The notes below the pieces were generated by a model. The model saw only the letters and a program-made list of their open reading frames with translations, was not told the origin of the DNA and did not search any database. From Proteobacteria bacterium UBA3588 (GTDB lineage: Bacteria > Pseudomonadota > Gammaproteobacteria > Thiohalomonadales > Thiohalomonadaceae), in assembly GCA_002376325.1 (NCBI GenBank), contig DFMR01000100.1:3740-17795 (forward strand): 14,056 nt of DNA. The letters run 5' to 3'. The position numbers were made by a program, and so were the translations under genes. Positions 4,681 through 12,449 of the stretch are shown here, piece after piece. Numbering within the stretch: the first letter of the stretch is position 1; each line of letters starts with the position of its first letter.

Positions 4681-6921
4681 ATGCGCCCGGAGTTGCACAT
4701 CCTCATCATCAGCAACGCGAACCCGGTATCCCTGCCAATGGGGGGTGAATTTGAACGACAGGGTGTTGCGGTCTGCACGGAGTGGGCCGGAACGGATGGT
4801 TCCCTGGCGGCGATGCTGGAACACGAGTCGTGGGATGCCGCCCTGTTGGACTACGACCTGCCCCCTGCGGCATTCGCTGAGATGTTCTCCCTGCTGCGAC
4901 AGCGCGCTCCGGAACTACCGGTGATCCTGCTGGCCGACGTCATCGAGGAGGAGCGCGCCGTCGAACTGTTGAAAGGCCACGTCTGCGACGTGGTATTCAG
5001 GGACCGCCTGTTCCGTCTCCCCGCCACCCTCCGTAACTGCATGCACGAAGCGACGCAGCGGCGCAGCCGCAAGCGTCGGAGCGTTGCCCTGCAACAACGC
5101 CGCAAACAACTGTGCGCCATGGTCGAGCAGGTGCCGGTGGCCATCGCCATGTTCGATTGCGAGATGAACTATCTGGCGGTGAGCCGCCGCTGGGTTGAAG
5201 AATGTGGCGGCGGCGAACGGGAATTGATCGGGCGCAATTATTACGACGTACATCCGGATGCCAGCCAACAGTGGCGGCAGATCCATCAACAGGCGCTGGC
5301 CGGAAAGAAGGTGGGCAACGATGACGAAAGCTGGGTGCGTCCCGACGGCACGCAATGCTGGCTTCGTTGGGCGGCACACCCCTGGATCGATGATGACGAC
5401 GCCATCGGCGGCATCATCGTTTCGGCGGAGGATATCACCGAGCAGAAGCTGGCCGAGAAGGGGTTGCGGCAGAGCGAGAAAAAGTTTGCGACGATCTTCC
5501 GCCACAGCCCGGTCGGCATCGGTATCCTGCACCTCGCCGACGAATGCTTTCTCGATGCAAACGGTGCCTTGTTGGGGATATTCGGTTATGACCTGCATGA
5601 GATCGTCGGGCACAGGCCGAGCGACCTGGGCATGTGGGGCGACACCGAGCAGCGGCAGCAAATACTGGAGACCTTCTACGCGACGGGCGAGGTCAGCAAC
5701 GAACTGACCAAACTGCGGCGCAAGGACGGCGCCGTCGGGGAGATGCTGCTGTCCCTGATCCAGTTGCGCGTCGCCGATGAGGAGTGTGCGCTGGCCGTGG
5801 TGGTGGATATCAGCGAACGCGTGCAGATGGAGAAATCGCTGCATGAGCGCGATGCCGCCTTCCGCGCCGCCATCGAAACGGCGGTGGACGGTTTCATTGC
5901 GGTCGACCGCAACGGCGCGATCATCGAGACCAACGAAGCCTATCTGCACCAGAGCGGTTACAGCAGGGAGGAGTTGCTGGGTATGAACGTGGCTCAGCTC
6001 ACGGTGATTCAGCCGGAGGAGGTGGCCGTTGGGCTCGATGAGATCGTCAAAAAGGGACATGACGTGCTCGAAAGCCGCCATCGTGCCAAGGACGGCCGCG
6101 TGTGGCCGATAGGGTTGAGCGTCTCCTACCTGGACATTGCCGGTGGGCGCTTTTTCGGCTTCATCCACGATCTCACCGCACGGCGGCGCATGGAGGAGGC
6201 GTCGCGCAGCCAGCGGGCCGAAATGGATTTTCTGCTCAAACAGCAGGTGGCGGCGCAGACGGCGGCGGCCTTTGCCCATGAACTCAATCAGCCGCTGGAG
6301 GCGATCTCGGCCTACGGCGCGGCGGCGCAGCGCATGTTGCTCGGCGGTGTCAAGGAGCCGCAGAAGCTGCAGCGCGCGGTCGAGGGCAGCGTCGTCCAGG
6401 CGCAGCGTGCCGGCAAGACGCTGCACGAACTGCTCGCTTTTCTCCACCACGGCGAGGCGCCCTTTGAACCGATAGATATCAACGGCGTGGTGGAGGCTGC
6501 CATCACCACCGCCCGGGGCGAAGGCTGCAGCGGTTTTCACTCGATCGTCGAACTGGAGCCGGAGCTGCGGCCGGTGCTGAGCAATCGCATTCACTTGCAG
6601 AAAGTGCTGGTGAACCTGATCTGCAACGGCGTCGAGGCGATGCAGGAGGCCGGGGTGCCCAAGGCCGCCATCACGATCACCGTGAAAACCGCGGCCGAAC
6701 GCAACCTGGCACAGGTGACGATCCGGGACAACGGCCCCGGATTGGACGACACCGCCCGGGATCGCATCTTTACGCCGTTTTTTACCACCAAGAAGCGCGG
6801 CATCGGCCTGGGTCTGGCCATCAGCCGCTCGTTGATCGAGGCCAGCGGCGGCCAGCTCTGGCTGGAACCCTGCGATGGCCCCGGCGCCACGTTTCACCTT
6901 ACCGTACCGTTTGTGCCATGA
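4681..6921 (+). CDS. PAS-rich sensor histidine kinase with degenerate receiver
   Basis: A 746-residue cytosolic protein with no membrane segments. Residues 1-115 resemble a receiver domain: Asp57 in A-L-L-D-Y-D-L-P fits the phosphoacceptor, but the acidic pair (S-N-A-N instead), the strand-4 Thr/Ser and the strand-5 Lys are missing. Three PAS domains follow (about 140-260, 263-385, 387-510); the first two end in D-I-T/D-I-S-E and the third in H-D-L-T. The third resembles the FixL PAS but shows no obvious haem-binding His. The catalytic part has an H-box F-A-H-E-L-N-Q-P-L with His533, N-box around Asn649, D-N-G-P-G (683-687), F-F-T-T-K and G-I-G-L-G-L (707-712). It overlaps the FixJ-type regulator by 4 bp (ATGA), so the two almost certainly form one pair. 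The signal is unknown; the divergent PAS/STAS genes may supply it. Confidence 0.93.
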   Translation: MRPELHILIISNANPVSLPMGGEFERQGVAVCTEWAGTDGSLAAMLEHESWDAALLDYDLPPAAFAEMFSLLRQRAPELPVILLADVIEEERAVELLKGHVCDVVFRDRLFRLPATLRNCMHEATQRRSRKRRSVALQQRRKQLCAMVEQVPVAIAMFDCEMNYLAVSRRWVEECGGGERELIGRNYYDVHPDASQQWRQIHQQALAGKKVGNDDESWVRPDGTQCWLRWAAHPWIDDDDAIGGIIVSAEDITEQKLAEKGLRQSEKKFATIFRHSPVGIGILHLADECFLDANGALLGIFGYDLHEIVGHRPSDLGMWGDTEQRQQILETFYATGEVSNELTKLRRKDGAVGEMLLSLIQLRVADEECALAVVVDISERVQMEKSLHERDAAFRAAIETAVDGFIAVDRNGAIIETNEAYLHQSGYSREELLGMNVAQLTVIQPEEVAVGLDEIVKKGHDVLESRHRAKDGRVWPIGLSVSYLDIAGGRFFGFIHDLTARRRMEEASRSQRAEMDFLLKQQVAAQTAAAFAHELNQPLEAISAYGAAAQRMLLGGVKEPQKLQRAVEGSVVQAQRAGKTLHELLAFLHHGEAPFEPIDINGVVEAAITTARGEGCSGFHSIVELEPELRPVLSNRIHLQKVLVNLICNGVEAMQEAGVPKAAITITVKTAAERNLAQVTIRDNGPGLDDTARDRIFTPFFTTKKRGIGLGLAISRSLIEASGGQLWLEPCDGPGATFHLTVPFVP

Positions 6922-7535
6922 AGAACTGTCTAACGGTGTTTGTCGTGGATGACGATCCCGCCGTGCGGGATTCGCTGGCCATGCTGCTCGAACAGGAGGA
7001 TTACGCGGTGCAGACGTTCGACAGCGGCGAGGCGTTTCTTGCCGCCTGTGGTAGCGCATGCCCGGCCTGCTGCGCCGTCGTCGACGTCCGCATGCCGGGG
7101 ATGGACGGCCTACAACTGCAGCAGGAGATGACGCGCCGGAATATCCTGTTGCCCGTCATCTTCCTCACCGGCGAAGGCGATATTCCCACCAGCGTCCGGG
7201 CGATGAAGGCGGGTGCCGTCGATTTCCTTACCAAGCCCGTTGCCGCCGCCGACCTGCTGGCCAGCGCCCGGACCGCCCTGGCCGCAAGCCTGCGCCTGCA
7301 TGCGCAGGCGGAGATCAGGAGGGAGGCCGTGGAGCGGCTGGCGCTGCTGACCGACCGCGAACGCGACGTCATGGCATTGGCCATCGCCGGCTGCGCCAAC
7401 AAGGAGATCGCGGCGCATCTCGGCATCAGTCACCGCACCGTGGAAATCCACAAGGCGCGGCTGCTGAAGAAGACCAATACCGACAATCTGATCGAGCTGG
7501 CGCGCTTGGTGGAGGCCAGCCGCACGTTCGATTGA
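6918..7535 (+). CDS. FixJ/TodT-type LuxR-family response regulator
   Basis: A 205-residue DNA-binding response regulator. The receiver (about 5-120) has the acidic pair at Asp11-Asp12, phosphoacceptor Asp56 in V-V-D-V-R-M-P-G-M-D-G, Thr84 and Lys106 in T-K-P, so all key residues are present. A LuxR/GerE helix-turn-helix follows (about 140-200): L-T-D-R-E-R-D-V, N-K-E-I-A-A-H-L-G-I-S-H-R-T-V-E-I-H. The domain spacing matches the FixJ/StyR/TodT subgroup. Its ATG overlaps the kinase stop (ATGA) and has no Shine-Dalgarno of its own, pointing to translational coupling. It is presumably phosphorylated by the kinase at His533. Its targets are unknown; the divergent promoter region at 4303-4680 is a natural first candidate. 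The gene converges on arsC with a gap of 42 bp. Confidence 0.95.
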   Translation: MKNCLTVFVVDDDPAVRDSLAMLLEQEDYAVQTFDSGEAFLAACGSACPACCAVVDVRMPGMDGLQLQQEMTRRNILLPVIFLTGEGDIPTSVRAMKAGAVDFLTKPVAAADLLASARTALAASLRLHAQAEIRREAVERLALLTDRERDVMALAIAGCANKEIAAHLGISHRTVEIHKARLLKKTNTDNLIELARLVEASRTFD

Positions 7536-7577
7536 CGGGCGGTTGCCGGAGACGCCGATACGCGCGTGACGGGCGGA

Positions 7578-8093
7578 CTATTCGCCCCGCTCGGCCAGCT
7601 TGCCGATATCATTGAGTTCACCTTGCAGCGACATGCCGTGGAGTTTATCCAGCGGCAGGCTGGTGAATAACGCGATTCTCCGATGGAGCTGGTTGTAGGC
7701 GGTGGCGAAGGCCTTGCGTTTATCCTCGTCGGCACCCTGTACCGCGGCCGGATCCTCGATACCCCAATGGGCGGTCACCGGTTGTCCGGGCCATACCGGG
7801 CACACTTCTCCCGCCGCCTTGTCGCATACGGTGAAGATGAAATCGAAGCGTACGGCGTTTGTGCCGGAAAACTCATCCCAACTCTTGCTGCGCAGGTGCC
7901 CGGTATCGGCACCGACATGTTGCAGCAGGGTGAGCGTATAAGGATTTATCGCCCCGGCGGGGTGGCTGCCGGCGCTATAGGCGCGGAACCGCCCGTGACC
8001 GATGGCCGGAAGATTGAGGATCGACTCCGCCAATATGCTGCGCGCGGAATTACCGGTGCAGAGAAACAGTACGTTGTAGATGCGATCGTTCAT
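7578..8093 (-). CDS. arsC: Arsenate reductase, low-molecular-weight phosphatase type
   Basis: A 171-residue cytosolic enzyme that reduces arsenate to arsenite. The phosphatase P-loop is C-T-G-N-S-A-R-S with nucleophile Cys12 and Arg18. Cys90 and Cys98, in V-C-D-x-A-x-G-E-V-C-P-V-W-P-G, match the two further redox cysteines of thioredoxin-coupled ArsC (Cys82 and Cys89 in the plasmid pI258 enzyme). Asp114 in G-I-E-D-P is the likely acid catalyst. About 30 residues beyond the usual core include a D-E-D-K-R stretch and a C-terminal tail common in proteobacterial members. The start ATG at 8093 overlaps the arsR stop by 4 bp (ATGA) and has GAGGG (8100-8104) 6 bp upstream. No arsenite pump (ArsB or Acr3) is in the window, so efflux must be encoded elsewhere if present. 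Confidence 0.95.
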   Translation of the reverse strand: MNDRIYNVLFLCTGNSARSILAESILNLPAIGHGRFRAYSAGSHPAGAINPYTLTLLQHVGADTGHLRSKSWDEFSGTNAVRFDFIFTVCDKAAGEVCPVWPGQPVTAHWGIEDPAAVQGADEDKRKAFATAYNQLHRRIALFTSLPLDKLHGMSLQGELNDIGKLAERGE

Positions 8094-8464
8094 GGTTTTC
8101 CCTCAGTCGCTGGACGTTTGGATGTGCGGTTGCGGCGCTTGGCTGTGGTACTGGCGGCAGAAGTCTTGGGCAGACAGGCCTTCCCTTCGCAGCAGTTGTC
8201 AGTGAGAAACGCGATCAGGTCGTCCATCACCGCATAGTCGGCCGAGTAGAAGATGAAACGGCTCTCCTGCTGGCCGTCGATCAATCCGACCCGGCTCAGG
8301 TGGGCGAGATGGAACGAGAGCGTGGCGGGAGCGAGTCCCAGTCGATCGCCAATGGCGCTGGCATTGACTCCCGTGGAGCCTGCCTCCACCAACAGGCGGT
8401 AGATGGCCAGGCGCGATTCATGGCCCAGGGCGGCAAGCAGTTCGGCGGCGTTGAGTGCTTCCAT
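8090..8464 (-). CDS. arsR: ArsR/SmtB-family arsenite-responsive repressor
   Basis: A 124-residue winged-helix repressor. The HTH covers about 7-75: L-G-H-E-S-R-L-A-I-Y-R-L-L, then L-G-L-A-P-A-T-L-S-F-H-L-A-H-L recognition helix and a wing with S-R-F-I-F-Y. The helix-3 C-V-C-x-C site of plasmid ArsR is absent. Instead a C-terminal cluster, Cys91-Cys92-x4-Cys97, resembles the atypical As(III) site described for Acidithiobacillus ferrooxidans ArsR (two adjacent cysteines plus a third a few residues on). A Lys/Arg/Thr-rich tail (about 100-124) follows. ATG 8464 is the only sensible start, yet there is no ribosome site: the codon lies inside a perfect inverted repeat (8457-8484), and a -10-like box ends 7 bp upstream. 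This suggests a leaderless, autorepressed message shared with arsC. Confidence 0.93.
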   Translation of the reverse strand: MEALNAAELLAALGHESRLAIYRLLVEAGSTGVNASAIGDRLGLAPATLSFHLAHLSRVGLIDGQQESRFIFYSADYAVMDDLIAFLTDNCCEGKACLPKTSAASTTAKRRNRTSKRPATEGKP

Positions 8465-8484
8465 ATTTCGAATAATATGGAAGC
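8457..8484 (-). promoter_or_regulatory. arsR operator overlapping start codon and -10 box
   Basis: Perfect 11-bp arms (8457-8467, GCTTCCATATT, and 8474-8484, AATATGGAAGC) flank a 6-bp centre. On the minus strand the downstream arm contains the arsR ATG (8464-8462). TATTAT (8477-8472), five of six matches to the sigma-70 -10 box, spans the centre and the upstream arm. With a 7-bp spacer, transcription would start at or beside the A of ATG. The -35 is weak (CTGACT at 8498-8493). Symmetry and position fit an ArsR operator that blocks RNA polymerase. Confidence 0.75.
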
Positions 8485-8571
8485 GTTATTGCAGTCAGAT
8501 GACAGCCCGCGTCCTTTAGAGGACGGCATTTCCGTCAATGCATCATCCGCGGGTCCGCGGTGGCGGGCGCG

Positions 8572-9930
8572 CTACTCGTCGGCGTTTCGCGTGGTGAGAT
8601 AGAGCCACAGATAGCCCGTCATACCGGCCACCAGCGAGGCGATCAGTATCCCCGTCTTGGCCATCAGCAGATCGTGCGCGTGGTGGGCGAACCCCAATTC
8701 GGCGATAAAGATCGACATGGTGAAACCCATGCCGCCGATCAGGCCGACGCCGATGATGTGCCGGAAGTTCAGCCCGCGGGGGAGGGCGCAGAGGCGCAGC
8801 TTTACCGCCAGCCAGGCGAAGCCGGCGATGCCGAGCAGCTTGCCGAGCACCAGGCCGACGGCGACGCCCACCGTAACCGGATGGATGACGGTAGCGGTAA
8901 GCGCGGACCCGTCGATGGGGATGCCGGCATTGGCCAGCGAAAAGATCGGGATGACCAGGTAGGCCGACGGCAGGTGCATCTTGTGTTCCAGTACCTGCGC
9001 CGGCGCCTGCACCCGATGGATGCCGGATTCCAGTGCCTGCACGCGCGCGCGCAGTTCGTCGTTGCTGACGATGTTCCTGTCCCGCTGGTACGCCTGCTTG
9101 ATCTGTTCGGCCATTGCGCCGACGTGCGACAGCAGGCGTTCGGGATCGTACTTCGGGCGCATGGGGATGGTGAAGGCCAGGAAGATGCCGGCCAGCGTGG
9201 CGTGGACGCCGCTTTGCAGCATGGCGATCCAGAGCACGACGCCGAGCAGGATATAAGGCAGAGGGCGCCTGATGCCGCCGAGGTTCAGCGCAATCAGCAA
9301 CAGCAGCATCGCCGCCGCCGTGCCCAGAGCGGCGATGTTGATGGTCTCGGTGTAGAACAGCGCGATCACCAGCACGGCGCCGAGGTCGTCGACGATCGCC
9401 AGCGCCACCAGGAAGGTCAGCAGGCTCTTGGGCACGCGCCGGCCGAGCAACGCCAGGGTGCCGAGGGCGAAGGCGATGTCGGTTGCCATCGGCACGCCCC
9501 AACCCGCAACGGCAGCGCCGCGGTGGTTGGCGGCCACGTAGATCAGCACCGGTACCAGCATCCCGCCGAACGCCGCGATGATCGGCAGCAACGCCTGCCG
9601 CAGCTCGGCCAGCTCACCCACCAGTATTTCGCGTTTGAGCTCCAGCCCGACCACGAAGAAGAACAGGGTCATCAGGCCGTCGTTGATCCAGTGGTGCAGC
9701 GACATGGCGAGCCGGAAGCCTTCGAAGCCGATGCTGAACGGCGTCTCCAGCAGATGATGATATGCGCCGCTCCAGTGGCTGTTGGCGAGATAAAGCGCCG
9801 CAACGGCGCACAGCATCAGCAGGATGCCGCTGGTGGTCTGGCGGTGGATGAACTCTTCCAGCGGCGACAATACCCGCTCGAACGCCTTTTCCCAAGGTGC
9901 GACATATTCCGTTCCGGTCGGTTTATCCAT
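8572..9930 (-). CDS. nhaA: Na+/H+ antiporter NhaA
   Basis: A 452-residue inner-membrane protein that expels Na+ in exchange for H+ for pH and sodium homeostasis. It has about a dozen hydrophobic segments. Family markers are W-I-N-D-G-L-M-T-L-F-F-F-V-V-G-L-E-L-K-R-E, M-A-T-D-I-A-F-A-L-G with Asp151 (Asp133 in E. coli), A-I-V-D-D-L-G-A with Asp181-Asp182 (the ion-binding Asp163-Asp164) and G-G-M-G-F-T-M-S-I-F-I. It is longer than E. coli NhaA (388 residues), partly through about 17 extra N-terminal residues and a hydrophilic loop of about 60 residues between I-P-M-R-P and S-A-Y-L-V-I-P-I-F. ATG 9930 was chosen for its N-terminus; its ribosome site is weak. The frame stays open to 10023. It lies upstream of arsR on the same strand, 107 bp away, probably as a separate unit. 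Confidence 0.95.
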   Translation of the reverse strand: MDKPTGTEYVAPWEKAFERVLSPLEEFIHRQTTSGILLMLCAVAALYLANSHWSGAYHHLLETPFSIGFEGFRLAMSLHHWINDGLMTLFFFVVGLELKREILVGELAELRQALLPIIAAFGGMLVPVLIYVAANHRGAAVAGWGVPMATDIAFALGTLALLGRRVPKSLLTFLVALAIVDDLGAVLVIALFYTETINIAALGTAAAMLLLLIALNLGGIRRPLPYILLGVVLWIAMLQSGVHATLAGIFLAFTIPMRPKYDPERLLSHVGAMAEQIKQAYQRDRNIVSNDELRARVQALESGIHRVQAPAQVLEHKMHLPSAYLVIPIFSLANAGIPIDGSALTATVIHPVTVGVAVGLVLGKLLGIAGFAWLAVKLRLCALPRGLNFRHIIGVGLIGGMGFTMSIFIAELGFAHHAHDLLMAKTGILIASLVAGMTGYLWLYLTTRNADE

Positions 9931-10112
9931 TGATGATCGCCAATGCACAAGGTGAACAGGGTGAAGGCGATAGTGTCGTGCGCCCAACGTAGCGGGCATG
10001 CCGACAAAGCATCCGCCAGCCATCGATTCTAATCCACTTTTGGGCGGCGTGCTGTGCCGTGCGACGACGGCGCGCTACAGCTCGTGTATTGCGGTTGGGC
10101 CGTGGCGCGATG
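9931..10112. other. Intergenic region between DUF779 gene and nhaA
   Basis: A 182-bp gap between the end of the DUF779 gene and the start of nhaA, both on the minus strand. It presumably holds the nhaA promoter and the end of the dehydrogenase transcript, but I see no strong terminator, promoter box or small gene in it. Confidence 0.3.
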
Positions 10113-10517
10113 TCACTTCCACGGTGTCGGGGTAAAGCGCGGCGTCTCCGGCCGTTCGGTCGCGGCAAGCTCGGCCTCCTCCTGATCGCTAAACAGATGG
10201 GAGCGGGTGAGGAAACGCAGACCGGTGTTGCCGTCGAGGGAGAACATGCCGCCGCGCCCGGGAACGACGTCGATGATCAGTTGGGTATGGCGCCAGTACT
10301 GGAACTGGGCTGCGCCCATGTAGAACGGCATGGCGCCGATCTCGCCCAGCAGACGATCGTGTTCGCCCAGCTGAAACTCGCCCTGGGCATAGCACATCGG
10401 CGCGCTGCCGTCGCAGCAGCCGCCGGATTGGTGAAACATCACCGGGCCGTGGCGCTTGACCAGGGTGGCGATCAACGCCAGCGCGGCGTCGGTGGCGACG
10501 ACTCGTTGCACGGACAT
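10113..10517 (-). CDS. DUF779 family protein
   Basis: A 134-residue soluble protein. A central motif G-G-C-C-D-G-S-A-P-M-C gives three closely spaced cysteines (about Cys34, Cys35, Cys42) that could bind metal or be redox-active. Other conserved-looking parts are the N-terminal H-G-P-V-M-F-H-Q-S, Y-W-x-H-T-Q-L-I-I-D-V-V-P-G-R-G-G-M-F-S-L-D and R-F-L-T-R-S. DUF779 genes are typically found beside AldB/ExaC-like acetaldehyde dehydrogenase genes, as here, but the biochemical role is not established; a helper for the dehydrogenase is inferred from that association. ATG 10517 has GAGAGG (10524-10529) 6 bp upstream. The gap to the dehydrogenase gene is 133 bp and contains a large hairpin, so expression may be reduced or uncoupled relative to the dehydrogenase. 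Confidence 0.9.
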   Translation of the reverse strand: MSVQRVVATDAALALIATLVKRHGPVMFHQSGGCCDGSAPMCYAQGEFQLGEHDRLLGEIGAMPFYMGAAQFQYWRHTQLIIDVVPGRGGMFSLDGNTGLRFLTRSHLFSDQEEAELAATERPETPRFTPTPWK

Positions 10518-10551
10518 GGGCTGCCTCTCGCTGCGGGTGGAGAAAAGATTG

Positions 10552-10612
10552 AACCACGGGGAACACGGGGAGGCCCGTGTCGAAACGACATTGCCTCCGT
10601 GTCCCCGTGGTT
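10552..10612. repeat. 61-nt nested palindrome between dehydrogenase and DUF779
   Basis: A long imperfect inverted repeat. The left arm (10552-10574) begins AACCACGGGGA and continues CACGG and AGGC with small bulges; the right arm (10593-10612) is GCCTCCGTGTCCCCGTGGTT. Inside lies a perfect stem TGTCG (10578-10582) and CGACA (10586-10590) with loop AAA. The GGGGA-x-CACGG periodicity resembles short intergenic palindromes dispersed in many proteobacterial genomes. On the minus-strand transcript it would fold between the two genes, possibly protecting the upstream mRNA or partly terminating. Confidence 0.7.
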
Positions 10613-10650
10613 GCGTTGGTTGCTTACGCTTTATCGGTCCGACGCTGCCA

Positions 10651-12177
<1,527 letters not shown>

Positions 12178-12229
12178 GTTCGAACTCCTCCAGTGGTTTG
12201 CGACAGCCGAGCGGCTGTTGGAGGAAGAG

Positions 12230-12245
12230 CGCAGAAAGCGTGCCA
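12230..12245 (-). promoter_or_regulatory. Sigma-54 (-24/-12) promoter of aldehyde dehydrogenase gene
   Basis: On the minus strand the sequence is TGGCACG, 4 bp, CTGCG. The -24 element is a perfect match and the -12 element keeps the essential GC, with exactly 12 bp from GG to GC as the consensus demands. Transcription would begin near 12220, leaving a leader of about 43 nt that includes the ribosome site. The divergent gene encodes a GAFTGA-containing activator, which supports the call. Confidence 0.85.
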
Positions 12246-12376
12246 AGCCGCGCCGCCCGCCACCGGATGCGACGGGAAAGTGCGGCAACCTGTTGTCGCG
12301 TCAGCCAAATTGTCGGCGCAGCGAGCGCCGCAGCGCAATCGCTTGGGGGCCGTTTACGGACGCCGCAGCGCAAAGG

Positions 12377-12393
12377 TGTCGCGCAATGCGACA
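12377..12393. promoter_or_regulatory. Candidate upstream activator site
   Basis: TGTCGC and GCGACA form perfect 6-bp arms around a 5-bp centre (GCAAT). The centre lies about 165 bp upstream of the predicted sigma-54 start and 65 bp upstream of the activator's own ATG. This is a normal distance for an enhancer-binding protein and would also allow autoregulation. Confidence 0.55.
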
Positions 12394-12449
12394 GTGGTTC
12401 GTTGCACAACGCGACGGCCGATCACCAACGGCTGTGAGGAGTTGCCGCT

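Larger units (their letters stand above)
12178..12449. promoter_or_regulatory. Divergent control region, aldehyde dehydrogenase / activator
   Basis: A 272-bp gap. It contains the sigma-54 promoter of the dehydrogenase, the palindrome TGTCGC-GCAAT-GCGACA, further partial copies of the same half-site (TGTCGC at 12294, TGTCGG at 12311, GCGAC at 12269 and 12411), and a 13-bp direct repeat (12326 and 12361). The activator's ribosome site is GAGGAG (12436-12441), 8 bp before its ATG. No clear sigma-70 promoter for the activator was identified. Confidence 0.6.

Noticed and set aside
5839..6210. Third PAS domain as a haem-binding oxygen sensor like FixL
   Set aside because: The D-G-x-x-x-P and G-F-x-x-D-L-T parts resemble FixL, but no His is seen at the expected proximal position, so oxygen sensing is not claimed.
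4915..7059. 714-codon open frame on the minus strand opposite the kinase
   Set aside because: It lies antisense to a kinase with intact motifs and its translation has no recognisable domain; it follows from GC-rich codon bias.
7571..7588. Bidirectional terminator between the FixJ-type gene and arsC
   Set aside because: The 5-bp arms GGGCG and CGCCC overlap the end of arsC and there is no T-run.
8510..8525. Hairpin CGTCCT-TTAG-AGGACG between nhaA and arsR as a terminator
   Set aside because: The arms are 6 bp and no U-tract follows on the minus strand; too weak to call.
8560..9933. 457-codon plus-strand open frame
   Set aside because: It is antisense to nhaA, is rich in Gln, His, Arg and Asp without domain features, and is a codon-bias artefact.
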